Assembly: GCF_900543425.1 (NCBI RefSeq)
Contig: NZ_UQRQ01000023.1
Coordinates: forward strand, 1 to 47,687
Source: an uncultured Sanguibacteroides sp.
Lineage (GTDB): Bacteria; Bacteroidota; Bacteroidia; Bacteroidales; Marinifilaceae
Length of the DNA stretch: 47,687 bases
Direction of reading: 5' to 3'
Shown here: piece by piece, positions 35,302 through 45,394 of the stretch
Layout of the letters: every line of letters begins with the position of its first letter
Position numbering within the stretch: the stretch's first letter is position 1
Made by a program: the position numbers and the translations under genes
Notes under the pieces: generated by a model
Told to the model about the DNA's origin: nothing
What the model saw: the letters and a program-made list of their open reading frames with translations, nothing else
Database searches by the model: none

Positions 35302-37203
35302 ATGGAATACGTTTTACTCATTCTAATCCTGCCGTTATTCACCTTTTTGGCTATCGGATTACTGGGAACAAAGCTTAAACCGCTTACCGCCGGTTGCATA
35401 GGAACCGCGTCCCTCGCCTTGTCGGCTATCTTAGCCTATATCACGGCAGGACAATATTTCTCAACGGCACAGGTAAACGGCATATACGAAAAATTAATCC
35501 CCGTGAATTTTACATGGCTTCAATTCACGGATCGTTTACACATCGATTTAGGGCTTTTGCTGGATCCTATCTCGGTCATGATGCTGGTGGTCATTACCAC
35601 GGTTTCATTGATGGTACATATATACAGTCTCGGATACATGAAAGGAGAACGGGGATTTCAGCGTTATTACGCTTTTCTCTCCCTGTTCAGCTTCTCCATG
35701 TTAGGATTAGTAGTAGCTACCAATATCTTCCAAATGTATATTTTCTGGGAGTTAGTCGGAGTCTCTTCCTATCTGCTGATCGGCTTCTATTATACCAAAC
35801 CGGAAGCCGTAGCAGCTTCTAAAAAAGCATTTATCGTTACCCGCTTTGCCGACCTCGGGTTTCTGATCGGAATCCTATTATTGTCCTATTTCACCCAGAC
35901 ATTCAGTTTCGAGATGTTGACATCGGGAGACCGACTGTTGTTTGCCGATGCCGCCGGAAAGACATTCATGGGCTGTTCCGTTATCAGTTGGGCATTAGCA
36001 CTTATTTTCATAGGAGGAGCAGGCAAATCGGCCATGTTTCCTTTACACATCTGGTTACCGGACGCCATGGAAGGTCCGACACCGGTTTCCGCTCTGATTC
36101 ATGCCGCCACCATGGTCGTGGCAGGAGTGTATTTGGTAGCCCGACTATTCCCCGTCTATTACCTGGAAGCACCCGACGTTTTAGTCATCATTGCTATCGT
36201 GGGAGCTTTTACCTCTCTATACGCGGCCGTCGTCGCTTGCGTACAAACCGATATCAAACGGGTACTCGCTTTCTCTACCATTTCCCAAATCGGGTTCATG
36301 ATGGTAGCCTTAGGTGTATCCGGCATGGACGGACACGCCGGACTGGGATATATGGCCTCCATGTTCCATCTCTTCACCCACGCCATGTTTAAAGCTCTGT
36401 TGTTTCTCGGGGCCGGAGCCATCATCCATGCCGTACACAGTAACGAAATGAGTCATATGGGAGGATTAAGAAAATATCTTCCGGTTACACATATTACCTT
36501 TTTGGTCGCTTGTCTGGCCATTTCGGGTATTCCCCCCTTCTCCGGCTTTTTCAGTAAAGACGAAATATTAGCCGCAACTTTTAATTTCAGTCCGGTACTG
36601 GGAAGTGTCATGAGCTTTATAGCCGCTTTAACCGCATTCTATATGTTCCGGTTATACTACAATATTTTTTGGGGCAAAGAGAATTCGCACGAACACACGC
36701 CCCACGAAGCACCCAGATCCATGACCATGCCGTTGGTATTCCTGGCCATTGTCACCCTGTTTGCCGGTTTTATTCCTTTCGGGAAATTTGTCAGCAGCAA
36801 CGGAGCCGAATACATCATCCGTTTGGATTGGGCCGTGGCCGTCAGTAGCGTACTCATCGCCTGTATCGCTATTGCCATCGCCACTCGTCTGTATAAAAAG
36901 GAAAGCCCCATCCCCGCTCGTATGGCAAATGCTTTTCCTGCCTTATACAAGGCAGCCTCCAAACGATTTTACATCGATGAATGTTACCTGTTTATCACCA
37001 AACGAATCATCTTCAACGGGATTTCCCGTCCGATAGCCTGGTTTGACCGCCACGTCATCGATGGAACAATGAACGGTATCGCCAACTTATCCCAACGAAC
37101 CGCTTACGTGATTCGGGGATTCCAATCCGGACAAATACAACAGTACGCTTATATTATCCTGTTGGGTACCCTGCTAATTGCTTTTTTAATCTTGTTCGTA
37201 TAA
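35302..37203 (+). CDS. nuoL: NADH-quinone oxidoreductase subunit L
   Basis: A 633-residue antiporter-like subunit with about 15-16 helices. Family marks are Y-M-K-G-E-R-G-F-Q-R-Y-Y-A near 112-124, the key Glu in F-W-E-L-V-G-V-S-S-Y-L-L-I-G-F near 148-162, and W-L-P-D-A-M-E-G-P-T-P-V-S-A-L-I-H-A-A-T near 251-270. The C-terminal lateral helix is present (about 520-600). It is the distal proton-pumping subunit. Confidence 0.97.
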   Translation: MEYVLLILILPLFTFLAIGLLGTKLKPLTAGCIGTASLALSAILAYITAGQYFSTAQVNGIYEKLIPVNFTWLQFTDRLHIDLGLLLDPISVMMLVVITTVSLMVHIYSLGYMKGERGFQRYYAFLSLFSFSMLGLVVATNIFQMYIFWELVGVSSYLLIGFYYTKPEAVAASKKAFIVTRFADLGFLIGILLLSYFTQTFSFEMLTSGDRLLFADAAGKTFMGCSVISWALALIFIGGAGKSAMFPLHIWLPDAMEGPTPVSALIHAATMVVAGVYLVARLFPVYYLEAPDVLVIIAIVGAFTSLYAAVVACVQTDIKRVLAFSTISQIGFMMVALGVSGMDGHAGLGYMASMFHLFTHAMFKALLFLGAGAIIHAVHSNEMSHMGGLRKYLPVTHITFLVACLAISGIPPFSGFFSKDEILAATFNFSPVLGSVMSFIAALTAFYMFRLYYNIFWGKENSHEHTPHEAPRSMTMPLVFLAIVTLFAGFIPFGKFVSSNGAEYIIRLDWAVAVSSVLIACIAIAIATRLYKKESPIPARMANAFPALYKAASKRFYIDECYLFITKRIIFNGISRPIAWFDRHVIDGTMNGIANLSQRTAYVIRGFQSGQIQQYAYIILLGTLLIAFLILFV

Positions 37204-37220
37204 TCTAAATACACATAGAT

Positions 37221-38714
37221 ATGAATTTTTTATCCTTATTCGTTCTTATTCCGATCCTGATGATGTGCGGATTACTCTTTTCAGCCGACCTGAAACAGAT
37301 ACGAGCCGTTGTCGCCACGGGAGGATCTCTGTTGCTGGCTTTGGCCGTCGGATTGGTATTTGCCTACCTGGGCGAACGAAATGCCGGTAATACGGCAGAA
37401 ATGCTTTTCACGGCAGATTGCGTATGGTACGCTCCGCTCAATATACATTATTCCGTAGGAGTCGACGGGATCTCCGTTGCCATGTTACTGCTCTCCTCCA
37501 TTATTGTTTTCACGGGAATATTTGCCTCTTGGAAAATGGAGTTCCTGCAAAAAGAATACTTCATGTGGTTCTGCTTGCTCGCCGTCGGCGTATTCGGCTT
37601 CTTCATCTCCATCGATCTGTTCACCATGTTTATGTTCTACGAGATCGCCCTGATTCCCATGTATCTGTTGATCGGGGTATGGGGGAGCGGAAAAAAGGAG
37701 TATGCAGCCATGAAATTAACGCTAATGTTAATGGGAGGATCGGCATTACTGCTTGTCGGCATCCTGGGAATCTATTTCCATTCGGCCGCCGGCGGAGGTC
37801 CGGTAACCATGAATCTGCTTCAGATCTCCCGGGCTCATATTCCGGTAGAAGCTCAACATTGGTTCTTCCCCTTGACATTTGTCGGTTTCGGCGTTTTAGG
37901 AGCCTTGTTCCCGTTTCACACCTGGTCTCCCGACGGTCATGCATCCGCACCGACGGCCGTCTCCATGTTACACGCGGGAGTATTGATGAAACTGGGAGGT
38001 TACGGCTGTTTCCGGGTAGCCATCTACCTGATGCCCGAAGCCGCCAAGGAACTATCCTGGATATTTATCATCCTGACGGGTATCAGTGTGGTATACGGAG
38101 CCTATTCGGCCATCGTTCAGACCGATTTGAAATACATCAACGCTTACTCCTCCGTGAGTCATTGCGGTTTGGTACTGTTTGCCATTCTGATGTTAAATCA
38201 GACCGCCATGACCGGAGCCGTACTCCAAATGCTTTCCCACGGTTTGATGACCGCCCTCTTCTTCGCCCTTATCGGAATGATATACGGACGCACACATACG
38301 CGGGATATCCGGGAAATGGGCGGATTGATGAAGATCATTCCCTTCCTGGGTTGCTGTTACGTCATTGCCGGTTTAGCCTCTTTAGGTTTACCGGGATTAA
38401 GCGGATTCGTGGCCGAGATGACGGTATTCGTCGGATCGTTCCAACACACGGACACCTTCCACCGGGTCTTCACCATTATCGCCTGTACCTCTATCGTTAT
38501 CACGGCAGTCTATATCCTGCGGGTGGTCGGCAAATTACTATACGGACAAGTCGTTAACGAACACCATCTGGCACTTACGGATGCCAACTGGTACGAACGT
38601 TTATCCGTCATCGTCCTGATTCTGGCGATAGCCGGTATCGGTCTGGCTCCCTTATGGGTTTCCAATATGATCCGCGACAGCTTGTTACCGGTCATCAACG
38701 TGTTGAACTATTAG
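37221..38714 (+). CDS. nuoM: NADH-quinone oxidoreductase subunit M
   Basis: A 497-residue antiporter-like subunit with about 14 helices. Marks are S-V-G-V-D-G-I-S-V-A-M near 78-88, F-M-F-Y-E-I-A-L-I-P-M-Y-L-L-I-G near 137-152 with the key Glu, and F-P-F-H-T-W-S-P-D-G-H-A-S-A-P-T-A-V-S near 230-248. It follows nuoL by 17 bp. A long out-of-frame open stretch inside it is a shadow of this gene. Confidence 0.97.
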   Translation: MNFLSLFVLIPILMMCGLLFSADLKQIRAVVATGGSLLLALAVGLVFAYLGERNAGNTAEMLFTADCVWYAPLNIHYSVGVDGISVAMLLLSSIIVFTGIFASWKMEFLQKEYFMWFCLLAVGVFGFFISIDLFTMFMFYEIALIPMYLLIGVWGSGKKEYAAMKLTLMLMGGSALLLVGILGIYFHSAAGGGPVTMNLLQISRAHIPVEAQHWFFPLTFVGFGVLGALFPFHTWSPDGHASAPTAVSMLHAGVLMKLGGYGCFRVAIYLMPEAAKELSWIFIILTGISVVYGAYSAIVQTDLKYINAYSSVSHCGLVLFAILMLNQTAMTGAVLQMLSHGLMTALFFALIGMIYGRTHTRDIREMGGLMKIIPFLGCCYVIAGLASLGLPGLSGFVAEMTVFVGSFQHTDTFHRVFTIIACTSIVITAVYILRVVGKLLYGQVVNEHHLALTDANWYERLSVIVLILAIAGIGLAPLWVSNMIRDSLLPVINVLNY

Positions 38715-38737
38715 TAATCATCAAACCTCAAAATAAA

Positions 38738-40156
38738 ATGTATTACACGAACTTAATGCCATTAAAAGAAGAACTATCCTTGGTTGCCTTGATAGTCATC
38801 CTTCTGCTATACGATATATTCGGTTCTCCCAAAAGCCTGAAATATTTTCAACCGACAGCCTGTATCCTGATGGGAATACATACGCTGTTGAATCTGTTTC
38901 CCGGCGAAGCTGCTTCCGCCTTCGGAGGTATGTATCATTACGAACCGATGGGAGGAATCGTAAAAACAATTCTGAACATAGGTACACTACTTATTTTCAT
39001 GCAGGCAAACAACTGGCTGAAAAGCGAAGAGACCATCATTAGAAGGGGTGAATTTTACATGATTACCCTCTCGACGCTGTTAGGCATGTATTTTATGATT
39101 TCTGCCGGAAACTTCCTGATGTTCTTCATCGGAATGGAAACCGTATCCATCCCGATGGCCACCTTAGCCGCCTATAATAAATACAAGAATCTTTCAGCGG
39201 AAGCCGGAGCCAAATACATTCTTTCGGCGGTCTTCGCCTCCGGGCTGGCTCTTTACGGTATCTCGTTAATATACGGCACGGTCGGAACCCTCTATTTTGA
39301 AGATATTCCCGCGGGTATCAACGGTAGTCCCATCCAAATCATGGCCTTTGTATTCTTTTTCACGGGATTAGGTTTCAAACTATCCTTAGTTCCCTACCAC
39401 CAATGGACTCCCGATGTTTACGAGGGTGCCCCGACCAGCGTAACGGCCTATCTTTCCGTTATCTCCAAAGGATCGGCCGCTTTCGTGTTAATGACCATTT
39501 TGTGTAAAGTCTTCGGAAACCTGATCAACGAGTGGCAAGCCATTCTTTATGGGGTGATTATCGCCACCATCACCTTGGCAAACCTCTTTGCCCTGCGCCA
39601 ACAAAACATAAAACGATTCTTCGCCTACTCCTCCATCTCGCAGGCAGGATACCTCATGTTGGGTGTGATCAGCGGATCGGCCATGGGTATGACGGGGTTG
39701 GTGTACTATATTCTGATTTACATGCTTTCGAATTTAGCCGCTTTCGGGGTTATCGCCATTGTCGAAACCCGCTCCGGAAAACTGAACATCGACGAGTACA
39801 ACGGCTTGTATTCAACAAATCCCAAGTTAAGCATCGTCATGATGATCGCTCTGTTTTCTCTGGCAGGGATTCCCCCTTTTGCCGGATTCTTCAGTAAATT
39901 CTTCATCTTTGCCGCTGCCGCTAAAGAGGGATATTACGTTTTGGTATTCATCGCCTTATTAAACACGATTATCTCCCTTTACTACTACCTGAGAATCGTA
40001 AAAGCCATGTTTATCAACAAAAACGAAGAAGCAATCACGACCTTCCGCTCGGATAATTACACCCGGTTAAGCCTGCTGATTTGCAGTACGGGTATTCTCT
40101 TATTAGGCATCATCAGCAGCGTTTACGAATACATCGACACGTTCAGTAAATTTTAA
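38738..40156 (+). CDS. nuoN: NADH-quinone oxidoreductase subunit N
   Basis: A 472-residue antiporter-like subunit with about 14 helices. The start at 38738 (M-Y-Y-T-N-L-M) was chosen because the longer frame from 38654 overlaps nuoM by 61 bp and begins with a non-membrane stretch. Marks are F-F-I-G-M-E-T-V-S-I-P-M-A near 129-141 with the key Glu, and Y-H-Q-W-T-P-D-V-Y-E-G-A-P-T-S-V-T-A near 220-237. It is the last gene of the cluster; a hairpin follows at 40174-40209. Confidence 0.95.
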   Translation: MYYTNLMPLKEELSLVALIVILLLYDIFGSPKSLKYFQPTACILMGIHTLLNLFPGEAASAFGGMYHYEPMGGIVKTILNIGTLLIFMQANNWLKSEETIIRRGEFYMITLSTLLGMYFMISAGNFLMFFIGMETVSIPMATLAAYNKYKNLSAEAGAKYILSAVFASGLALYGISLIYGTVGTLYFEDIPAGINGSPIQIMAFVFFFTGLGFKLSLVPYHQWTPDVYEGAPTSVTAYLSVISKGSAAFVLMTILCKVFGNLINEWQAILYGVIIATITLANLFALRQQNIKRFFAYSSISQAGYLMLGVISGSAMGMTGLVYYILIYMLSNLAAFGVIAIVETRSGKLNIDEYNGLYSTNPKLSIVMMIALFSLAGIPPFAGFFSKFFIFAAAAKEGYYVLVFIALLNTIISLYYYLRIVKAMFINKNEEAITTFRSDNYTRLSLLICSTGILLLGIISSVYEYIDTFSKF

Positions 40157-40173
40157 TTTTCCCTCTTAATACA

Positions 40174-40209
40174 ATCCCCTTTATCTCTTTCACGGAGAAT
40201 AAAGGGGAT
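40174..40209. terminator. Terminator hairpin between convergent nuoN and the lipoprotein gene
   Basis: ATCCCCTTTAT (40174-40184) and ATAAAGGGGAT (40199-40209) pair perfectly, with CTC/GAG extending the stem past a one-base bulge. It lies 17 bp after the nuoN stop and 34 bp from the end of the converging gene, so it can serve both directions. T-runs are poor. Confidence 0.65.
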
Positions 40210-40243
40210 ATTATTTACGCAACATTACGACCAGCCGCAAGCT

Positions 40244-41557
40244 TTAATTTATTTGGACAATACCCTCCCCGTAAAAATAAGGCCCGAAGATAAAAGAGTG
40301 GAAAGTTTGCCGTTCCGGATTATACACCCCCAATAAGTTTTCGTTACTTCCTACCTCTTTAAAATCGGATACGACATAAAAAAGTTTGGAATATTCCTGG
40401 TAAACGGGAGAATGCCAATACCCCTGCAATTCCGTCACTTCCCGCTTTACCTCCAAGGTTTCAGAGTTTAAAATTCCTATATAAGTTTTATCTTCCTCGT
40501 CCTTTTCGCAAACACTCAATAAACCGACCTCTTTATTCATACAGAATAACTCGTTTCGTTTTCCATCCAGAACCCTCTCTTTCATACTACCCGATTTTGT
40601 ATTCAAGGAGATCAGGCACTCCTTTTCCAGCCCGGATTCCGTGTTCGAGGAAATTCCGGCAATAAAAACAAGATTCCCGTTTACCGGATCATGAATAAAT
40701 GTACTCTCTTTTCCCGCGAACGGCTGTATATCCTCTTTTTTCACCCAAGTCCCGATCTCCGTCTGACTGCCGGTTTCGTGATCTATTTTTAACAACTGCA
40801 ATACCGTTCGCTCTTTAACCTCCTTGTCTGCACGCAAAACACAGAGATCATTCCCGATTTTACCCCAGGAGATCAAATCACGTGTATCTGTTAACTCCTT
40901 ATATTTGATCATTAACTCCCTATATCCGACGACCTTCAATGAATCTTCATACATATCCGGATTAAAAGAGACTATTGTAATCCGCTCCTGATCCTTTAAC
41001 AGTCCGAACACAGGCTTTACCCCGGAAATCTTGATCAAACTTTTCAAAGGGAGAGTTTCAGGCAACAAACACCGGGGCATAAACATACTCCAAGGGAAAC
41101 TACCCATCCTCCAGATAGAACGCTCATCACCCCATCCTCCCCAGACATATAAACCACAATCCTCTTTACCGATATTCAGCTCTCCTATATCCTGTCCCAC
41201 CTTATTCCGGATAACAACAACCCGGAATCTCCCTGCCCTATACCGGGGAATAAAAAAAGTGATATAGTCCTCCGTACATTCCAACGGTTTTATATTAGGC
41301 AAAAATTCAATTACAACTGTCTCCGAACGGGAATAAGCCTCCGACTCCAAAGCAATTTCATCTTTTACCGTAAAACCCTTAGCCCGTATCATCACCAAAG
41401 TATTTACAGGAAGAGCGGTCAATAAGTCAGGCATCTGAACATCCGTAATACCGATATGACCCTTTTTATACAACCTCCGGCTAAAATCGTCTTTATCGCA
41501 ACTCGTAAAAGAGACCATTAGAATCATCATTATACCCCAAAATAGATGTCTTTTCAT
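40244..41557 (-). CDS. Lipoprotein of unknown function, probably beta-rich
   Basis: A 437-residue lipoprotein with signal peptide and lipobox S-F-T-S-C20 followed by D-K-D-D. Residues about 35-130 resemble an IPT/TIG-like or Ig-like domain: I-T-D-V-Q-M-P near 37 and Y-I-T-F-F-I-P-R-Y-R-A-G-R-F-R-V-V-V near 99-116. The rest (about 140-437) has repeating beta patterns such as D-P-V-N-G-N-L-V-F-I-A-G and Y-I-G-I-L-N-S-E-T-L-E-V that suggest a propeller. No family was recognised with confidence and no catalytic motif is seen. It probably sits on the outer membrane. It is separated by 205 bp from the patatin gene upstream. Confidence 0.7.
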   Translation of the reverse strand: MKRHLFWGIMMILMVSFTSCDKDDFSRRLYKKGHIGITDVQMPDLLTALPVNTLVMIRAKGFTVKDEIALESEAYSRSETVVIEFLPNIKPLECTEDYITFFIPRYRAGRFRVVVIRNKVGQDIGELNIGKEDCGLYVWGGWGDERSIWRMGSFPWSMFMPRCLLPETLPLKSLIKISGVKPVFGLLKDQERITIVSFNPDMYEDSLKVVGYRELMIKYKELTDTRDLISWGKIGNDLCVLRADKEVKERTVLQLLKIDHETGSQTEIGTWVKKEDIQPFAGKESTFIHDPVNGNLVFIAGISSNTESGLEKECLISLNTKSGSMKERVLDGKRNELFCMNKEVGLLSVCEKDEEDKTYIGILNSETLEVKREVTELQGYWHSPVYQEYSKLFYVVSDFKEVGSNENLLGVYNPERQTFHSFIFGPYFYGEGIVQIN

Positions 41558-41762
41558 TTTTTATAAATATATAGCGTGAATATTTTATGCGTATATTATT
41601 GGAATACTTTCAAGATATCACAACCTACAATTAGCCCAAAATTAAACACAAATAATCAAATAAACAACAATAATAGAAAAATACAATATTATATTAATAC
41701 AACATCACTCAAAAATGTCAATCCGTATACATTTTTATCAGGTAATTCAAACAGAAAAGCAG

Positions 41763-43955
41763 TTAGAAGTAAAAACCCAGATCAAAATAGAATTTTAATT
41801 TTTTATCCCGGTCGGAAAGGCTGAACACGACATCTATCGGTCCTAAGCGGGAATCTCTGGAGTAAGAAACGCCTCCGCCCCAAATACCCCGTCGACCCCA
41901 CATATCGAAAAAACGATCGTCCTGTTGCGCGTAATTACCGATCAGCGAGGCATAATGCCGCCCCCCCATGCGTTGCCGTAACTGGAACCTCCACACCAAA
42001 AGCGAGTGCTCGGCCATTTCCATATGGCTGATTCCCCAGAAGGCTATCTGCTGGGGCTGATAACGGCCGGGCTGAACACCTCCCATGCAATTCATATAGG
42101 AATAAGCCGGGTCCCGGCCTATCAATACCCGCCCGGAAACAGAGGGTAACATTTTCAAACGATTCGTAAGCGATATCACGCCCTCCAAACGAGACTCCAG
42201 AACAGAAAAGGGAGAATGCTCCTTATAGGTAATCATATTATCGGTATACAGGGAGTAATCGGCCTGAAACGAGACTCCCCGGGTCGGATAGTAGCGCCGG
42301 TCGTAAGTCTCTAAACGGGCTAACCCGTAATAGCTAAAAAAGCCCTCCGGACGGACGTCCATCACCTCTCCTCCATCGGAAAAAAGAAAAGAGTTATAAT
42401 CGAAATACTCGTAACGCAAGCCCACCTGAAATTGAAAATTCCGGAAATACAGATTGGAAAGCCCGAGTTCTCCCATATGATAACGAAACGTCATATTGTA
42501 ATCCTTATGTCCTTCCCGGTACACGTTAACGTCACTGAAACGAAACATATAAGCCAGATTGAAACGACGCAAAAAAGTATTCTCCAATGTATATTCGAGA
42601 CGCACGTAGGGATTGGCACTCAAACGCCCCGTTACGGAAAACTGGGAACCTCGCAGAGTTTTATTGTTCAATGTCGTATTGATCAGGATTGCCGCCATCT
42701 CCTCGGAATCAAACCGAAAACCCAAATTGACGCGACTCATCGGATGTTCTTTTAAGGTCAACTCCAAATCATAGGGAGGATTCCCGACCAACCGGTAATT
42801 AACGGCACTAAATGCTTTTGTCCCGTACAACACCGAAATCGTTCGATGCAAATCCTGCAAGGAGATCTCACTATTTTCCCGGACATACAATTTCCTCCTT
42901 ACCCACTTTTCATCTTTCGAGGAGACGCCCTGAATCCGGATATTTCGTATCTTAAAATGTCCGGAAGGCACTAAACGGCTCTTCTCCCCGTTCGAATCTA
43001 TCTTTTCCGGCTCCATTCCGATTTTCTCCTTGAAGGCCATCAACTCATCCCACTTCAGCAATGCGGCGATCTTTCCCCGGGCCAATAGAGAATCGATTGC
43101 TTCTGCACTAAAACTGGCTGCCGAATAACCTTTTACATTAGGACGTATCAACAGATCGGTCTGCTTCAGATTGGCCTCGTATTTATTCATACAGAGCAAA
43201 TTAATAATCTGAGGGATCACCTGAGACACGGATTTCAATTCGTCCGCACCGAGTAGATCGGCCTGCACATCCACGCCGATAATGACCTCCGCACCCAACG
43301 CCTTAGCTACATCCACCGGAAAATTATTCAATACCCCGCCGTCAACCAATACCATATCCTCCATTAAAACCGGAGTAAAAGCTCCCGGAATCGCCATACT
43401 GGCACGCATCGCCAGAGCCAGATTACCCTGATCGAGCCAGACCTCCTTCCGGGTTATCATATCAGCCGCAATACAGGTAAAAGGAATAGGCAATTTCATA
43501 AAATCCAAAGAGTCATGATAGCCGATCGTCAGATCCTGAAACAGATTATAGATATTCTGACCGCTTACAAATCCCAAGGATCGTCTCTGCTTTCTGTTTT
43601 TATCGAAAGGTATGGATAACAAATATTTCTCATCCTGCTCCTTCTCGGAAAAAGAGAGGTCATACCGGTAAACCTTATCACTCAATAAAAATTCCCAATT
43701 CTGACGGCGTACCATACTGTCGAGGGCATCCGCACGGTAACCTATGGCGTATAGCCCCCCCACGATAGATCCCATGCTGGTTCCGACAATAATGTCAACC
43801 GGAATACCGGCTTTTTCCAAAACCTGCAATACCCCGATATGAGCCACCCCTTTAGCACCTCCGCCGCTTAATACAAGTCCGACCTTCTTCCGTTGTGCAT
43901 CCGTGGTATTGCACAATAACAGGAGAATAAAAAAAGACAACCAGACTCTTTTCAT
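41763..43955 (-). CDS. Patatin-like phospholipase with POTRA and outer-membrane barrel (type Vd-like)
   Basis: A 730-residue protein. The signal peptide is about 1-20. The patatin domain (about 24-300) has the oxyanion-hole motif G-G-G-A-K-G (31-36), nucleophile Ser60 in G-T-S60-M-G, and catalytic Asp205 in V-D205-G-G. A POTRA-like domain follows at about 333-410. Beta strands with alternating aromatic residues then run to a C-terminal F-Y-F-D-L-G-F-Y-F, the form of an outer-membrane barrel. This order matches PlpD/FplA-type autotransporters (type Vd), which place a phospholipase at the cell surface or in the periplasm. It is followed by the type of cluster one expects for envelope lipids. 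It begins 20 bp after the alpha/beta hydrolase gene ends. Confidence 0.88.
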   Translation of the reverse strand: MKRVWLSFFILLLLCNTTDAQRKKVGLVLSGGGAKGVAHIGVLQVLEKAGIPVDIIVGTSMGSIVGGLYAIGYRADALDSMVRRQNWEFLLSDKVYRYDLSFSEKEQDEKYLLSIPFDKNRKQRRSLGFVSGQNIYNLFQDLTIGYHDSLDFMKLPIPFTCIAADMITRKEVWLDQGNLALAMRASMAIPGAFTPVLMEDMVLVDGGVLNNFPVDVAKALGAEVIIGVDVQADLLGADELKSVSQVIPQIINLLCMNKYEANLKQTDLLIRPNVKGYSAASFSAEAIDSLLARGKIAALLKWDELMAFKEKIGMEPEKIDSNGEKSRLVPSGHFKIRNIRIQGVSSKDEKWVRRKLYVRENSEISLQDLHRTISVLYGTKAFSAVNYRLVGNPPYDLELTLKEHPMSRVNLGFRFDSEEMAAILINTTLNNKTLRGSQFSVTGRLSANPYVRLEYTLENTFLRRFNLAYMFRFSDVNVYREGHKDYNMTFRYHMGELGLSNLYFRNFQFQVGLRYEYFDYNSFLFSDGGEVMDVRPEGFFSYYGLARLETYDRRYYPTRGVSFQADYSLYTDNMITYKEHSPFSVLESRLEGVISLTNRLKMLPSVSGRVLIGRDPAYSYMNCMGGVQPGRYQPQQIAFWGISHMEMAEHSLLVWRFQLRQRMGGRHYASLIGNYAQQDDRFFDMWGRRGIWGGGVSYSRDSRLGPIDVVFSLSDRDKKLKFYFDLGFYF

Positions 43956-43975
43956 GGGATGCAGGTATTATTCCA

Positions 43976-45367
43976 TCACTTTTTACCGGATAAACTTAAA
44001 ATCCATTTACTGATCTCCTCCAAAGCCAAGGGAGAAAAAGTTTGTTCTATAACTCCATATTCCCGGGGAGTTCCCGTGGTACACTCTTGAAACAAATGGT
44101 TTAATCCGGGTAATTTTTTTATTTCGAACCGTTTGTTTTTCCCTTCCGTCAAAGCTTTTCGTATAGCCTCTAAGTTCACATCGGCAGGAACCTGCAAATC
44201 TTTTTCTCCATTCAACGCCAATACCGGACACTTCACCTTTTTCAGTATCGGATAAGGATCATACCTGAGCAAAGCCGTATACGAGGGCACCAGACAGCCG
44301 TCCACCTGCACCTGAATCCATCTCTCGACGCTCATATTTCCGGGTTTCAAAAAAAGATGTTCGTGTGCGAAACGGGAAACAAGAGCCGTAATAGAGTCTC
44401 TTTCTTTTTCAGGATCGTCCGAAGCAATAATCCGATTAAAGATCGTCCGGTCCAAATCGCCGATTTTTTCTGCTAACTTCGGGTCCATCCCGTAAGCCTT
44501 CCCGATCAACGCTTTTTGCAATAAAATAAGTTGATCTCCTCGGATACCGGGGCCAGCCAATAAAACAATAAAGGAAACATGTTTGTTTCTATCTGCCACG
44601 ATAGGAGCTACACATCCCCCCTCGCTGTGACCGACCAATCCGATTTGCCGAATCTTCCTTTCTCTCCTTAAAAAATTGACCGCCGCATCCGCATCTGAAG
44701 CGAAATCCCATAAAGAAGAGGTTCCGAAATTACCCGTAGAGGCTCCCACTCCCCGATCGTCCACCCGCAATACGCCTATACCTTGTCGTGTCAAATAATC
44801 GGCCAAAATCCAAAAAGGTTTATGTCCCATCATCTCTTCATCCCTATTCTGCGGGCCGCTACCGCTGATCAGCACGACCACCGGAAAATTCCTTTTTCCT
44901 TCCGGCAGGGTCAATGTTCCGGCCAACCTGACGGAATCTTTTTTATTCTCGAAAAACACCTCCTCGACCCGGTAAGGATAAGGTTCTTTGGGCTCCTGAT
45001 ACCGTACGTTTCCATCTCCCGGAACAAAAAGTAAAAAAGAGGTGTATCCCATCTGCTCAAAAGTCCCCTCTATCTCCCCCTTTTCGTTCAACTTTCCCGT
45101 GTATTCAACACCTAATCGCCGAATAACGAAGCGTAATTGTTCATCTTTCCAACGAACGCTGTCGACAGGGATTCCGATGGCACTCTGATAAGGGCTGTCT
45201 AAAGAAGCGATATATCCGCCTTCGTTTTTATCGATATGTAACACGAGCTTTAAAGCCCCTCCCGGAAGAATTAATACCCCATTCCATGCACCCGTATGAC
45301 GTTGAGCTGAAACCGTTCCGGAAAGCCCTATAAAACAAAATACCCAAATGATTAAAAAAGATTTCAT
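43976..45367 (-). CDS. Secreted alpha/beta hydrolase
   Basis: A 463-residue exported hydrolase. Signal peptide about 1-21. A small beta-rich N-terminal domain (about 25-120; G-A-W-N-G-V-L and L-V-L-H-I-D) precedes an alpha/beta hydrolase fold (about 135-460). The nucleophile is Ser248 in G-H-S248-E-G-G, the acid is the Asp in N-G-E-K-D-L-Q-V-P, and the base is the His in G-L-N-H-L-F-Q. The oxyanion region is S-G-S-G-P-Q-N-R-D. It probably cleaves an ester or peptide substrate in the periplasm; the substrate is not known. It begins 27 bp after the outer-membrane-like gene and ends 20 bp before the patatin gene, so it belongs to the same operon. Confidence 0.88.
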   Translation of the reverse strand: MKSFLIIWVFCFIGLSGTVSAQRHTGAWNGVLILPGGALKLVLHIDKNEGGYIASLDSPYQSAIGIPVDSVRWKDEQLRFVIRRLGVEYTGKLNEKGEIEGTFEQMGYTSFLLFVPGDGNVRYQEPKEPYPYRVEEVFFENKKDSVRLAGTLTLPEGKRNFPVVVLISGSGPQNRDEEMMGHKPFWILADYLTRQGIGVLRVDDRGVGASTGNFGTSSLWDFASDADAAVNFLRRERKIRQIGLVGHSEGGCVAPIVADRNKHVSFIVLLAGPGIRGDQLILLQKALIGKAYGMDPKLAEKIGDLDRTIFNRIIASDDPEKERDSITALVSRFAHEHLFLKPGNMSVERWIQVQVDGCLVPSYTALLRYDPYPILKKVKCPVLALNGEKDLQVPADVNLEAIRKALTEGKNKRFEIKKLPGLNHLFQECTTGTPREYGVIEQTFSPLALEEISKWILSLSGKK

Positions 45368-45394
45368 CGGTCTCGTATTGATTCTTTCACAAAT

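Noticed and set aside
37418..38557. A 379-codon open frame on the plus strand inside nuoM
   Set aside because: It overlaps nuoM completely, is rich in Arg, His and Ser, and has no domain. This is the usual shadow of a hydrophobic-protein gene read one base out of frame.
38654..38737. Earlier start of NuoN at 38654
   Set aside because: It would overlap nuoM by 61 bp and add a polar stretch not found in NuoN; the ATG at 38738 follows nuoM after 23 bp.
41576..41824. An 82-codon plus-strand frame between the lipoprotein and patatin genes
   Set aside because: It is Asn/Ile/Thr/Lys-rich as expected from AT-rich DNA, overlaps the end of the patatin gene and has no family match.
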